Source: Saccharothrix australiensis (GTDB lineage: Bacteria; Actinomycetota; Actinomycetes; Mycobacteriales; Pseudonocardiaceae). From it: a stretch of 64,000 nucleotides of DNA. The position numbers were made by a program, and so were the translations under genes. The DNA lies in the NCBI RefSeq assembly GCF_003634935.1, contig NZ_RBXO01000001.1:1947501-2011500 (forward strand). The letters run 5' to 3'. The notes beneath the pieces were generated by a model that had not been told where the DNA came from, made no database searches, and saw nothing but the letters and a program-made list of their open reading frames with translations. This document shows positions 49,313-58,089 of this stretch, one piece after another (the first letter of the stretch is position 1; each line of letters starts with the position of its first letter).

Positions 49313-50755
49313 TCAGGCACGGCTTCCGTTCACGGCGAACTGCTCCAGCACCCCGGCCAGGTCGGGGCGGACCCTGGCGCTCAGCTCGGTGCCCTCCTCG
49401 GTGTGCCGCTCCTTCAGGATCTCGCCCTCGCGGTACACGCGGGCCACGATCTCGCCCCGCGCGTACGGCACCAGCGCGTCCACCACGACCTCGGGGTGCG
49501 GGATGAGGCTCGCGACGCGCTCCCGCAGCTCCGCGATGCCCTCGCCGGTGTGCGCGGACACGAAGACCGCCGTCGGGAACAGGTGGCGCAGGCGGGCCAG
49601 GCCCAGCTCGCCGACCGCGTCGATCTTGTTCACGACCAGCAGCTCGGGCGGCATCGGGTCCTCGCGGCGCTCGCTGATCTCCGAGATCACCTCGCGCACG
49701 GCCGTGACCTGCTTCTCCGGCATCCCGTCCGAGCCGTCGACCACGTGGACCAGCAGGTCCGCGTCGGCGACCTCCTCCAGCGTCGACCGGAACGCCTCCA
49801 CCAGCTGGTGGGGCAGGTGCCGGACGAAGCCGACGGTGTCGGTCAGCGTGTAGGGCAGGCCGTCCGGCGTCTGCGTGCGCCTGGTCGTCGGGTCCAGGGT
49901 GGCGAACAACGCGTCCTCCACCAGCACGCCCGCCCCGGTCAGGGCGTTGAGCAGGCTCGACTTGCCCGCGTTGGTGTAGCCGGCGATGGCCACGTTCGGC
50001 ACCGCGTTGGCGACCCGCGCGCCGCGCTTGGTGTCCCGGATGACGCTCATCGCGGCGATCTGCCTGCGCAGCTTCGCGATCCGCGCGCGGATGCGCCTGC
50101 GGTCGGTCTCCAGCTTGGTCTCACCGGGACCGCGCAGACCCACGCCGCCGTTGCCGCCGCCCGCCCGGCCACCGGCCTGCCGGGACAGCGACTCGCCCCA
50201 GCCGCGCAGGCGCGGCAGCAGGTACTGCAGCTGCGCCAGCTCGACCTGCGCCTTGCCCTCCTTGGAGGAGGCGTGCTGGGCGAAGATGTCCAGGATCAGC
50301 GCCGTCCGGTCGACCACCTTGACCTTGAGCTTCTCCTCCAGCTGCCGCAGCTGGCCGGGGGACAGCTCGCCGTCGCAGATCACCGTGTCCGCGCCGGTCG
50401 AGATCACGATGTCGCGCAGCTCGGCGACCTTGCCGGAGCCGACGTAGGTGGCCGGGTCGGGCCGGTCGCGGCGCTGCACGAGCCCTTCGAGCACCTCGGA
50501 GCCCGCGGTCTCGGCGAGCAGCGCCAGCTCGGCCAGCGACGCCTCCGAGTCGGCCGCCGTGCCCTCGGTCCACACACCGACCAGCACGACCCGCTCCAGG
50601 CGGAGCTGCCGGTACTCGACCTCGGTGACGTCCTCAAGCTCGGTGGACAACCCGGCGACTCGGCGGAGCGCCGCGCGGTCGGCGAGGGCCAGCTCGCCGG
50701 CGGACAGCTCGTCGTGGTCGAGCCAGTCGCTGCCGTGGTGCGTGTTTTCCGTCAT
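49313..50755 (-). CDS. hflX: Ribosome-associated GTPase HflX
   Basis: A 480-residue GTPase that splits stalled or hibernating ribosomes. The N-terminal HflX domain contains PDPATYVGSGKVAEL and the glycine-rich linker GGRAGGGNGGVGLRGPGETKLETDRR. The G domain has G1 GYTNAGKSS, G3 DTVGFVRHLP and G4 NKID. It lies in the lexA-hflX-dapF-miaA block shared with mycobacteria. The start ATG is near an AGAGG. Confidence 0.96.
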   Translation of the reverse strand: MTENTHHGSDWLDHDELSAGELALADRAALRRVAGLSTELEDVTEVEYRQLRLERVVLVGVWTEGTAADSEASLAELALLAETAGSEVLEGLVQRRDRPDPATYVGSGKVAELRDIVISTGADTVICDGELSPGQLRQLEEKLKVKVVDRTALILDIFAQHASSKEGKAQVELAQLQYLLPRLRGWGESLSRQAGGRAGGGNGGVGLRGPGETKLETDRRRIRARIAKLRRQIAAMSVIRDTKRGARVANAVPNVAIAGYTNAGKSSLLNALTGAGVLVEDALFATLDPTTRRTQTPDGLPYTLTDTVGFVRHLPHQLVEAFRSTLEEVADADLLVHVVDGSDGMPEKQVTAVREVISEISERREDPMPPELLVVNKIDAVGELGLARLRHLFPTAVFVSAHTGEGIAELRERVASLIPHPEVVVDALVPYARGEIVARVYREGEILKERHTEEGTELSARVRPDLAGVLEQFAVNGSRA

Positions 50756-50797
50756 TTGCCTCTTATCGTCGCACGTGCCGATGCGGGTGCCGAGTGG

Positions 50798-51283
50798 TCA
50801 ATCACCCGGGTACGTCGCCAGGTAGATCGCCACGCGTTCCCCGGCCGGGTCGTCCGGCTCGGCTTCCAACTCATCCAACAACGAACGGAGCCGCCGTTTT
50901 AGTTCCGCGGGGTCCACGCGGACCACGAGCCTGCTCTGGCTGAGCCTGCCCGGCGGCACCTCGGCGACCTCGGCGAGGAACGCCTCCAGCACCGCCTCGC
51001 GGGTCTCCTGCCGTTGTCCGCCGGAGATCTTCCACGACAGACCGGTCGACAGGTAGGGAATTTCGCGGGCGCCCCGGTTGCCGGTGCGCGCGGGCTGGGG
51101 CTCCAGGAAGCCCGTGGCGACGAGTTTGCGCACGTGGTGGAGGGTGGTGGCCGGGTCCTTGCCGAGCCGCGCCGCGATCTCCTGGTTCGTCAGGGCGCGG
51201 CCGTGGGTCAGCCGGATGATGCGCAGCCGCACGGCTGAGGAGAGCGCGGCGGCCTCCGCCTCGCTCGCGGGACGTCTGTGCAC
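50798..51283 (-). CDS. ArsR-type winged-helix regulator
   Basis: The 161-residue protein has an ArsR-like winged helix (LSSAVRLRIIRLTHGRALTNQEIAARLGKDPATTLHHVRKLVATGFL) and a C-terminal extension that may dimerise or sense a ligand. No metal-binding Cys motif is visible. GTG at 51283 follows TATGCT by six bases. It is divergent from an MFS exporter, with a dyad covering the exporter's -35, so it probably represses the exporter and itself. Confidence 0.85.
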   Translation of the reverse strand: MHRRPASEAEAAALSSAVRLRIIRLTHGRALTNQEIAARLGKDPATTLHHVRKLVATGFLEPQPARTGNRGAREIPYLSTGLSWKISGGQRQETREAVLEAFLAEVAEVPPGRLSQSRLVVRVDPAELKRRLRSLLDELEAEPDDPAGERVAIYLATYPGD

Positions 51284-51289
51284 GGGGAC

Positions 51290-51295
51290 AGCATA
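51290..51295 (-). promoter_or_regulatory. -10 hexamer of the winged-helix gene
   Basis: TATGCT on the minus strand ends six bases before the GTG at 51283. Confidence 0.55.
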
Positions 51296-51320
51296 AGTGA
51301 TTGACAGTTTCCAATCACTT
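51295..51320. promoter_or_regulatory. Operator AAGTGATTG-N8-CAATCACTT
   Basis: A perfect 9-bp inverted repeat that covers the TTGACA -35 (51301-51306) of the MFS gene and touches the -10 of the regulator gene. It is placed to repress both. Confidence 0.75.
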
Positions 51321-51330
51321 CGGCGAGACT
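51301..51330 (+). promoter_or_regulatory. MFS gene promoter
   Basis: Consensus TTGACA and GAGACT spaced by 18 bases; the -10 ends eight bases before GTG at 51339, so the transcript is probably leaderless. Confidence 0.6.
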
Positions 51331-51338
51331 CGCCCACC

Positions 51339-52556
51339 GTGTCCCTCTGGTTGCACCGCGACTTCCGGCTGCTGTGGGCGGGCGACACCGTCAGCCAGTT
51401 CGGCTCCACCATCGGCCAGACCGTGCTGCCGCTGCTCGCCGCGGGCGCCCTGGCCGCCACCCCGTGGCAGATGGGGCTGCTGACGGCGGCGAACTCGGCC
51501 GCGTTCCTGCTCATCGGCCTGCCCGCCGGGGTGTGGGTGGACCGGATGCGCCGCCGCCCGGTGATGCTCGCCGCCGACGCCGTGCGCGCCGCCCTGATGC
51601 TGTCCATCCCGCTGGCCTGGTGGCTGGGCACGCTGACGTTCGCGCACCTGGTCGTGGTCGCGCTGCTGGTCGGTGCCGCGACGGTGCTGTTCGACGTCGC
51701 CTACCAGTCCTACCTGCCCGCGCTGGTCGGGCGTGACCAGCTCGTCGAGGGCAACTCCAAGCTCACCGCGAGCCACTCCGTGGCCCACGTGTCCGGGCCT
51801 GCGGCGGCGGGTGGTGTCGCGCAGGCCGTCGGCGCGGCCAACGGCGTGCTGGCCACGGGCCTCGGCTACCTGTGGTCGGCGCTGTTCCTGCTGCGCATCC
51901 GGGCGGTGGAGCCCGAGTCGCCCGCCGCGGCGGACCGGCCGGGGCTGCGGTCGGAGATCGCGGAGGGCCTGCGGTTCGTGTTCGCCGACCGGTCGCTGCG
52001 CGCGATCGTCTGCACCACCGGGACGGCGAACTTCTTCGACGCGGTCGGCACGGCCGTCATGGTGCTGTTCCTGTCGCGGGCGCTCGGGCTGTCGGACGGC
52101 GTGATCGGGCTGCTGTTCAGCGCGGCCGGCGTGGGCGGCGTGCTCGGCGCGCTGACCGCGAGCCGGTGGAACCGGCGGTTCGGGCTGCGGGCGGTCTGGC
52201 TGTCGCTCCTGGTCACCCAGCCGTTCGGGTTGCTGCTGCCGTTCGCGGGCGCGGACTGGCGGCTCGCGCTCGTCGTGGTCGCGGACTTGGCGCTGGCCTA
52301 CGGGGCGACCGTCTACAACATCGTCCAGGTGAGCTACCGGCAGGCCATCTGCCCCGACCACCTGCTGGGCCGGATGAACGCGTCGGTCCGGTTCGTGGTG
52401 TGGGGCGCGCTGCCGCTGGGCGGGCTGGTGGGCGGCCTGCTGGGCGAGCAGGTGGGGATCATGACGGCGCTGTGGGTGGCGATGGTCGGCCGGGTGCTGG
52501 CCGCGGGGTGGGTGCTGTGCTCGCCCCTGCGGAGGCGTGACGCCGTGCCCGCATGA
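51339..52556 (+). CDS. MFS transporter (enterobactin-exporter-like)
   Basis: A 405-residue permease with about twelve membrane segments. The start SLWLHRDFRLLWAGDTVSQFG and the cytosolic loop GVWVDRMRRRPVM are typical of the EntS/MFS_3 group of drug or siderophore exporters. Substrate is unknown. GTG at 51339 is preferred to GTG at 51297 because the latter lies upstream of the promoter -35. The divergent winged-helix gene is its likely repressor. Confidence 0.87.
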   Translation: MSLWLHRDFRLLWAGDTVSQFGSTIGQTVLPLLAAGALAATPWQMGLLTAANSAAFLLIGLPAGVWVDRMRRRPVMLAADAVRAALMLSIPLAWWLGTLTFAHLVVVALLVGAATVLFDVAYQSYLPALVGRDQLVEGNSKLTASHSVAHVSGPAAAGGVAQAVGAANGVLATGLGYLWSALFLLRIRAVEPESPAAADRPGLRSEIAEGLRFVFADRSLRAIVCTTGTANFFDAVGTAVMVLFLSRALGLSDGVIGLLFSAAGVGGVLGALTASRWNRRFGLRAVWLSLLVTQPFGLLLPFAGADWRLALVVVADLALAYGATVYNIVQVSYRQAICPDHLLGRMNASVRFVVWGALPLGGLVGGLLGEQVGIMTALWVAMVGRVLAAGWVLCSPLRRRDAVPA

Positions 52557-52651
52557 CGCCGTGCCCGCGTGACCCCGTCCGCGGTGGCGGGTCCCGCTGT
52601 CGGGCGCGGGCGTCACCACTGCGGGCGATGCGGTGGCGGACCGGTGATCAC

Positions 52652-52657
52652 TAGCGT
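52652..52657 (+). promoter_or_regulatory. -10 hexamer of SMP-30-like gene
   Basis: TAGCGT ends eight bases before the ATG at 52666. Confidence 0.45.
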
Positions 52658-52665
52658 CGAGGGGC

Positions 52666-53538
52666 ATGGCGGACACCACGGTCCTGCGTGAGGGCCTTCG
52701 GTTCGGCGAAGGGCCCCGGCACGGTCCCGACGGCCGGTTGTACTACTCCGACTTCTACGACCACGAGGTGCGGGCGCTCGACCTCGACACCGGGGACGAG
52801 ACCGTCGTGTGCACGGTGCCCGAGCAGCCGTCCGGCCTCGGGTGGCTGCCCGACGGGCGGCTGCTGGTGGTGTCCATGAAGGACCGCTCGGTGCTGCGGC
52901 TGGAGGGCGGCGCGCTGGTGCCGCACGCCGACCTGGGCGGCATCGCCACGTTCCACGCGAACGACATGCTGGTCGACCGGGCCGGCCGCGCCTACGTGGG
53001 CAACTTCGGGTTCGACCTGCACGCGCTGCTCGCGGAGGGCGGCGAGCAGCGGCTGCTGGAACCCGGCTGGACGGCGCCGGGCACGCCGCTGGCGCTGGTC
53101 CGGCCCGACGGGACGGTGTCGACGGCCGCCGAGGACCTGAAGTTCCCCAACGGCATGGGCTTCCTCGGCAACCGGCAGGAGGGTCGGCCCACGCTCGTCG
53201 TCGCCGAGACGCTCGCGTTCGCGCTGACGGCGTTCGACGTCGCCGACGACGGCACCCTGTCCAACCGGCGCGCCTGGGCCTCGCTGCGGGACCACTACAT
53301 CGCCCCGGACGGGATCGCCACCGACGACGAGGGCGGCGTGTGGGTCGCGCCGGCGCTCCAGCCGTACGCCTTCCGGGTGGTGGAGGGCGGGGAGATCACC
53401 CGGAGGGTGGAAACGAGCCAGGTCTGCTTCGCGGTGGCGCTGGTCGGGGACCGGCTCGTGTGCTGCACCGCGCCCACCTCGCAGCCGGAGGTGGTCGCCG
53501 CCGACCGGCTGGGCAGGCTGGAGGTCGTCCGGCTCTGA
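52666..53538 (+). CDS. SMP-30/gluconolactonase family protein
   Basis: A 290-residue six-bladed propeller of the SMP-30 family. The start LRFGEGPRHGPDGRLYYSDFY has the Glu metal ligand (EGP), and further ligands are likely at FHANDMLVDRAGRAYVGNFG, KFPNGMGF and IAPDGIATDDEGGVWVA. Members hydrolyse sugar lactones. Substrate is unknown; edd-eda are not adjacent. The gene stands alone on the plus strand with a short leaderless-type promoter. Confidence 0.87.
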   Translation: MADTTVLREGLRFGEGPRHGPDGRLYYSDFYDHEVRALDLDTGDETVVCTVPEQPSGLGWLPDGRLLVVSMKDRSVLRLEGGALVPHADLGGIATFHANDMLVDRAGRAYVGNFGFDLHALLAEGGEQRLLEPGWTAPGTPLALVRPDGTVSTAAEDLKFPNGMGFLGNRQEGRPTLVVAETLAFALTAFDVADDGTLSNRRAWASLRDHYIAPDGIATDDEGGVWVAPALQPYAFRVVEGGEITRRVETSQVCFAVALVGDRLVCCTAPTSQPEVVAADRLGRLEVVRL

Positions 53539-53562
53539 CGGGCGTCTCGCGGGGGTCCGGCT

Positions 53563-54363
53563 CTAGAGGGCGTCCCACCAGCCTTGGTCGAGTTCCCCGC
53601 GAGCGAGCAGCACCGCCGGGCCGGTGAGCGTCGAGCCGTCCTCGCGGACCACCACCGCGACCCGCCCGCCGGGGACGTCCACAGTGGCCTCCCCGGTGGT
53701 CCGGCCCTCCTCGTGCAGCCACCCGGCGACCGCCGCGACCGTCCCGGTGCCGCACGACCTGGTCTCGCCCACGCCGCGCTCGTGGACGCGCATTCGCAGC
53801 GCGCCGTCGCCGAGCACGTTGACGAACTCCACGTTCACGCCGCGCGGGAACACCTCGTGGTCGTAACCCGGCTGGTCGCGCAGGTCCAGCGCCGCGACCG
53901 GGGTCGACGTCACGCACGCCAGGTGCGGGTTGCCGACGTCCACGGCCACGCCGCCGAACGCCTGGCCGCCGACCCGCGCCGAGGACGCGCCGGTGACCCG
54001 CGCGGGCCCCATGTCCACGGTCACCGTGCCGTCCTCGTGCGCCACGACGTCCCGCCGACCGGCGCGCGTCGCCACGGCGATCGTGCCGAGCGGGGCCAGG
54101 CCCGCCTCCACCAGGTACCGGGCGAACACGCGGACGCCGTTGCCGCACATCTCGGCGATGGAGCCGTCGGCGTTGCGGTAGTCCATGAACCACGGGCCGA
54201 GGTCGGGCCGCACGACCCGCAGCACGCCGTCCGCGCCCAACCCGCGCTGCCGGTCGCACAGCGCCCGCACGCGCGACTCCGTCAGGTCCAGCACGCCGTC
54301 CGGGTCGGGCAGCACGACGAAGTCGTTCTCGGTGCCGTGGCCCTTCAGAAACTCCACTCCCAC
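53563..54363 (-). CDS. dapF: Diaminopimelate epimerase
   Basis: Converts LL- to meso-diaminopimelate for peptidoglycan and lysine. The 266-residue protein has both catalytic cysteines, Cys73 in EMCGNG and Cys204 in RSCGTG, and KGHGTENDFV at the N-terminus. It lies in the hflX-dapF-miaA block. miaA is upstream on the same strand with only 10 bases between, so they are cotranscribed. Confidence 0.97.
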   Translation of the reverse strand: MGVEFLKGHGTENDFVVLPDPDGVLDLTESRVRALCDRQRGLGADGVLRVVRPDLGPWFMDYRNADGSIAEMCGNGVRVFARYLVEAGLAPLGTIAVATRAGRRDVVAHEDGTVTVDMGPARVTGASSARVGGQAFGGVAVDVGNPHLACVTSTPVAALDLRDQPGYDHEVFPRGVNVEFVNVLGDGALRMRVHERGVGETRSCGTGTVAAVAGWLHEEGRTTGEATVDVPGGRVAVVVREDGSTLTGPAVLLARGELDQGWWDAL

Positions 54364-54373
54364 GACGGCCAGG

Positions 54374-55276
54374 CTACTTCGCCACCAGTTCGAGGACGTC
54401 GTCGACCAGACCGTCGGCGCCCGCGTCGAACCAGGTGACCCGCCGGTCGCGGCGGAACCAGGACCGCTGCCTGCGCACGAACCGGCGGGTGGCCTGCGCG
54501 GTCTCGCGCGCGGCGGTCGCCAGGTCGTACTCGCCGTCGAACGCCGCCAGCACCTGCTGGTAGCCCAGCGCCCGCGACGCCGTCCGCCCGTCCCGCAGGC
54601 CGACGGCCTCCAGCGCGCGCACCTCCTCCACCAGCCCGGCCGCGAACATCCGGTCCACGCGCCGGTCGACCCGCTCGTCGAGCTCGGCCACCGCGCGGTC
54701 CAGCCCGACCAGCACGGTGCCGTAGCGGGCCGGACCGGGCTTGGGCAGCGTCGCCGAGAACGGCTGCCCGGTCAGCTCGATGACCTCCAGCGCGCGCACC
54801 ACGCGCCGACCGTTGGTCGGCAGGATCGCCAGCGCCGCCGCCGGGTCCAGCTCGGCCAGCCGCGCGTGCAGCACCTCGGCGCCGAACACGGCCAGCTCGC
54901 CCTCCAACTGCGCGCGGACCCGGTCGTCGGTGCCGGGGAACACCAGGTCGTCCAGCACCGCCTGCACGTACAGGCCGGACCCGCCGACCAGGATGGGCAC
55001 CCGGCCGGCGGCCAGCACCGACTCCACCACGGCGCGGGCTTCCCGCTGGTAGACGGCCACCGACGCGGGCTCGGTGACGTCCAGCACGTCCAGTAGGTGG
55101 TGCGGCACGCCCTGCCGCTCCGCGGGCGTCACCTTCGCGGTGCCGATGTCCATGCCCCGGTAGAACTGCATCGAGTCGGCGTTGACCACCTCGCCGCCCA
55201 GGGCGACGGCGAGCCGCACGGCGAGGTCGGACTTGCCGGTGGCGGTGGGGCCGACGACGGCGATCGGGGCGTTCAC
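54374..55276 (-). CDS. miaA: tRNA dimethylallyltransferase
   Basis: Adds a dimethylallyl group to A37 of tRNAs reading UNN codons; the product is the substrate of MiaB, encoded 3.4 kb away. The 300-residue protein has the P-loop GPTATGKS at 9-16, [17 protein letters not shown], and [15 protein letters not shown] at 55276 with GGGAGG nine bases upstream gives normal length; an upstream in-frame extension overlaps the previous gene and is rejected. Confidence 0.96.
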   Translation of the reverse strand: MNAPIAVVGPTATGKSDLAVRLAVALGGEVVNADSMQFYRGMDIGTAKVTPAERQGVPHHLLDVLDVTEPASVAVYQREARAVVESVLAAGRVPILVGGSGLYVQAVLDDLVFPGTDDRVRAQLEGELAVFGAEVLHARLAELDPAAALAILPTNGRRVVRALEVIELTGQPFSATLPKPGPARYGTVLVGLDRAVAELDERVDRRVDRMFAAGLVEEVRALEAVGLRDGRTASRALGYQQVLAAFDGEYDLATAARETAQATRRFVRRQRSWFRRDRRVTWFDAGADGLVDDVLELVAK

Positions 55277-55280
55277 GCCG

Positions 55281-55976
55281 TCAAGCCTCCCAGACGGCCA
55301 CGTGGTAGCCGACGCCGAACGGGACCAGCAGCTCCGACCGGGCGCACCGCCAGGCGCCCGGCACGCCCGCCAGCACCTGCCAGGCGGCCCGTCCCCGCGC
55401 ACCCAGCTCGTCGGCCAGCGCCGGGTCCAGCGCCGTCAGCGCCGCCGCGTCCGCGCCGGCCAGCGCCGCGCGGACGGCCTCGTCGAACGGCCCGGCCCGG
55501 TCGTCCGGCCGGCCCACGGCGGCGTCGCCGTGCCGGTGCGACCCGTCACCGAGCACCAGCAGCGCCCGTCCGGGTGACGCGGACGCCGCGAGCCGGGCCC
55601 CGAACGCCACGCAGTCCGCGGTCGGCAGGTCCGGCGGCACGAGGTGCACCCGCACGCTGCGCGCCCCCGCGTGCTCCCGCAGCCACCCGGCGACCAGGGC
55701 GGGCAGCGGCAACCCGACCTCCACAGAGGACGGCCGCCGGGACAGCGAGACGGGCACGTCGACGCCGTAGCCACGAAACGATCCGGCAACATTTTCCACC
55801 GTTCGGGGACCCGTCGGGTCGACCGCCACCGCCGTCCAGTCGGGGTCGTGTTCTGCCAGTTCCCGTGCCGCGGCAAGGCACGCGGCCCGCACCGCGGCGG
55901 TCTCGTCCACCGCCCCGCCGACCAGTTCGGGCACGAGCAGCGGGGGGTGCGGCACCACGGCGACACGCGAGATCAT
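55281..55976 (-). CDS. Class III extradiol dioxygenase-like protein (Rv2728c type)
   Basis: The 231-residue protein resembles the B subunit of class III extradiol dioxygenases, with [10 protein letters not shown] near the start and [13 protein letters not shown] later. It is the Rv2728c homolog by position (upstream of miaA). Whether it cleaves catechols is unknown. ATG at 55976 follows TAGCGT by eight bases. The miaA start lies four bases after its stop, so it heads the dioxygenase-miaA-dapF unit. Confidence 0.8.
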   Translation of the reverse strand: MISRVAVVPHPPLLVPELVGGAVDETAAVRAACLAAARELAEHDPDWTAVAVDPTGPRTVENVAGSFRGYGVDVPVSLSRRPSSVEVGLPLPALVAGWLREHAGARSVRVHLVPPDLPTADCVAFGARLAASASPGRALLVLGDGSHRHGDAAVGRPDDRAGPFDEAVRAALAGADAAALTALDPALADELGARGRAAWQVLAGVPGAWRCARSELLVPFGVGYHVAVWEA

Positions 55977-55984
55977 GGCAACCA

Positions 55985-55990
55985 ACGCTA
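55985..55990 (-). promoter_or_regulatory. -10 hexamer of Rv2728c-like gene
   Basis: TAGCGT on the minus strand ends eight bases before ATG at 55976. Confidence 0.45.
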
Positions 55991-56193
55991 CTCATCGGCC
56001 ACCACCAGTACCGATGCGAGCCTTGACCTGTTTGAATGCGCGCGGGGTACTGGGGACTGTCGAGGAGTCCGCGAGACCGGCACGCAGGGTCGAGCTGACG
56101 CCCCAGGTACTCGGGTGCTGGGCCCCGCCATCGGCGGGGCGCCCGTGGTCGGCACGGGCACCACGAAGTGGGCAGGCGAGGAGGAAGCCGGCG

Positions 56194-57516
56194 ATGACGG
56201 AGCACGAGACGACACCGGAAGCCACTGGCGACAGTGGCACGGGGGCGGTGGTCGAGGAGACGCGGACGGTGAACACCCCTCCGCCGGTCCCCGTGGCGTC
56301 GGACCACCCTGACCGCTGGGGGCGCGTGGACGCGGACGGCACCGTCTACGTCAAGACGGCCGACGGCGAGCGGGTCGTCGGTTCCTGGCAGGCGGGCGAG
56401 CCGGCCGAGGGCCTGGCGCACTTCGCGCGCAGGTTCGACGACATCCGCACCGAGGTCGAGCTGCTGGTGACCCGGCTGTCGTCCGGGGCCGGCGACCCCA
56501 AGCACGCGCTGACCAGCGCCAAGCACGTCCAGGAGAGCCTGGCGGACGCGGCTGTGGTCGGCGACCTGGCGGCACTGGCCGCGCGCGTCGAGTACGTGCT
56601 GGCCAAGGCCGAGGAGGGGCTGGAGGCGGCGAAGGCGGCCAAGGACGAGGCGCGTGCCCAGGCGGGCGCCCGCAAGCTCCAGCTGGTGGAGGAGGCCGAG
56701 ACCCTGGCCAACGAGTCCACCCAGTGGAAGGCCGCGGGCGACCGGCTGCGGGCCATCCTGGACGAGTGGAAGACCATCCGCGGGGTCGACCGGAAGACCG
56801 ACGAGCAGCTGTGGCGGCGGTTCTCCAAGGCGCGGGACGCGTTCAACCGCCGGCGCGGTTCGCACTTCGCGGACCTGGACCGGCAGCGCAGCGTGGCCAA
56901 GACGCGCAAGCAGGAGCTGGTCGAGGAGGCCGAGAAGCTCGTCGACTCCGACGACTGGGGCCCCACGGCCGGTCGCTACAAGGAGCTGATGGTCGAGTGG
57001 AAGGCCGCCGGGCGTGCGCCCAAGGAGGCCGACGACGCCCTGTGGCAGCGGTTCCGCGCGGCGCAGGACGCCTTCTTCGCCAAGCGCTCGGAGGCGTTCT
57101 CGGAGCGTGACGCCGAGTTCGCGGCCAACGCCAAGCTGAAGGAGGAGCTGCTCGCCGAGGCCGAGCACATCGACCCGTCCCACGACCTGGAAGCCGCGCG
57201 GCAGCAGCTCTACAAGATCCAGGAGCGCTGGGACGCGATCGGCAAGGTGCCGCGCGAGCGGGTCCGTGAGCTGGAGGGCAAGCTGCGCGCCATCGAGGAG
57301 CGCGTGCGCGGCGCGGTCGACGCGCAGTGGCGGCGCTCCGACCCGGAGGCGGAAGCGCGGGTCGCGCAGTTCCGCGAGCGCGTCGAGCAGTTCGAGGCGC
57401 AGGCGGCGAAGGCGCGCTCGGCGGGCGACAAGCGCCGGGCGGAACAGGCCGAGGCGCAGGCGAAGCAGTGGCGCGAATGGCTGGCGGCAGCCGAACAGGC
57501 GGTAGCCACGCGCTAG
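56194..57516 (+). CDS. DUF349 coiled-coil protein (Rv2731 homolog)
   Basis: The 440-residue protein is mostly helical with DUF349 repeats (LRAILDEWKTIRGVDRKTDEQLWRRFSKARDAFNRRR; YKELMVEWKAAGRAPKEADDALWQRFRAAQDAFF) and a charged coiled-coil C-terminus. Actinobacteria keep this gene beside the Rv2728c gene. Its role is unknown; DUF349 proteins have been linked to DNA repair, but not in this group. ATG at 56194 follows GGAGGA. The gene ends with a clear terminator. Confidence 0.88.
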   Translation: MTEHETTPEATGDSGTGAVVEETRTVNTPPPVPVASDHPDRWGRVDADGTVYVKTADGERVVGSWQAGEPAEGLAHFARRFDDIRTEVELLVTRLSSGAGDPKHALTSAKHVQESLADAAVVGDLAALAARVEYVLAKAEEGLEAAKAAKDEARAQAGARKLQLVEEAETLANESTQWKAAGDRLRAILDEWKTIRGVDRKTDEQLWRRFSKARDAFNRRRGSHFADLDRQRSVAKTRKQELVEEAEKLVDSDDWGPTAGRYKELMVEWKAAGRAPKEADDALWQRFRAAQDAFFAKRSEAFSERDAEFAANAKLKEELLAEAEHIDPSHDLEAARQQLYKIQERWDAIGKVPRERVRELEGKLRAIEERVRGAVDAQWRRSDPEAEARVAQFRERVEQFEAQAAKARSAGDKRRAEQAEAQAKQWREWLAAAEQAVATR

Positions 57517-57528
57517 TCACCACAAAGC

Positions 57529-57565
57529 CGGACCCCTTTCCCGCCACCGACGGGAAAGGGGTCCG
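57529..57565 (+). terminator. DUF349 gene terminator
   Basis: A perfect 15-bp stem (57529-57543 with 57551-57565), 7-base loop, 13 bases after the stop codon. Confidence 0.8.
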
Positions 57566-57616
57566 ACTTCGTTCAGGGGCAGGCCGACCCGGCCACCCGA
57601 CAGGCACACCACGGCC

Positions 57617-57751
57617 GGCTGCGTGTCATCCCCGTACGGCCTGCCCGCAGGGCAACCACGCTTGTCAGGCCAGGTCAAGCACGCCCTTCGCTTGACCTGG
57701 CCTGACAAGCGTGGTGGTCTTTGACAGGCCGTACGGGGATGACACGCAGCC
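57617..57751 (-). repeat. Nested palindrome B
   Basis: Outer arms 57617-57643 and 57725-57751 (27 bp, perfect), inner arms 57655-57680 and 57690-57715 (26 bp, perfect). Read on the minus strand the loop is GAAGGGCGT and the unpaired segments are TCAAAGACC and TGCCCTGCGGG, as in palindrome A. The inner stem differs from A at several pairs, each compensated. Confidence 0.92.
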
Positions 57752-57752
57752 A

Positions 57753-57810
57753 AAGCTTTTCAAGCTTCGAAGAAGCTTGAAAAGCTTGCAAAGCTTCGAA
57801 GAAGCTTTGC
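57753..57810. repeat. Two adjacent hairpins with GAA triloops
   Basis: Arms 57753-57768/57772-57787 (16 bp) and 57788-57797/57801-57810 (10 bp) are both perfect and both close a GAA loop. The AAGCTT-rich sequence matches the triloop hairpin beside palindrome A. Confidence 0.88.
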
Positions 57811-57847
57811 CCTCATCCTTGGTGGCCTGCCTGTCCGGCGAGGACGC
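57809..57847. repeat. 39-bp conserved block beside palindrome B
   Basis: The reverse complement starts GCGTCCTCGCCGGACAGGC and is nearly identical to 46535-46573. A diverged relative (GCGCTCGCCGCTGGGCAGG) lies at 57912-57942 beside palindrome C. Confidence 0.8.
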
Positions 57848-57961
57848 TTTTGTTCGGCTGAGATCCGCGCGGAAGTTCTTCGGTTTTGGCGGGTCAAAGC
57901 GGAAAAGAAGGGCGCTCGCCGCTGGGCAGGCCGCCGGGGAGGAAAAACAAAAGCCAAGGCG

Positions 57962-58089
57962 TCGTGTTCTCCCCGCATGGCCTGTCAAAGGCCACCACAG
58001 TCGGTCAGGGGGCGCAAGCGGTGAAGCGTGCTTGCGCCCCCTGACCGACTGTGGTCGCCCTGCGGGCAGGCCATACGGGGAGAACACGA
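57962..58089 (+). repeat. Nested palindrome C
   Basis: Outer arms 57962-57984 and 58067-58089 (22 of 23 paired; the exception is a C-A pair that is a G-T wobble on the other strand). Inner arms 57994-58019 and 58030-58055 (26 bp, perfect) keep the ends ACCAC and CAAGC of A but have a different middle. Loop GGTGAAGCGT; unpaired TCAAAGGCC and CGCCCTGCGGG. Confidence 0.92.
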
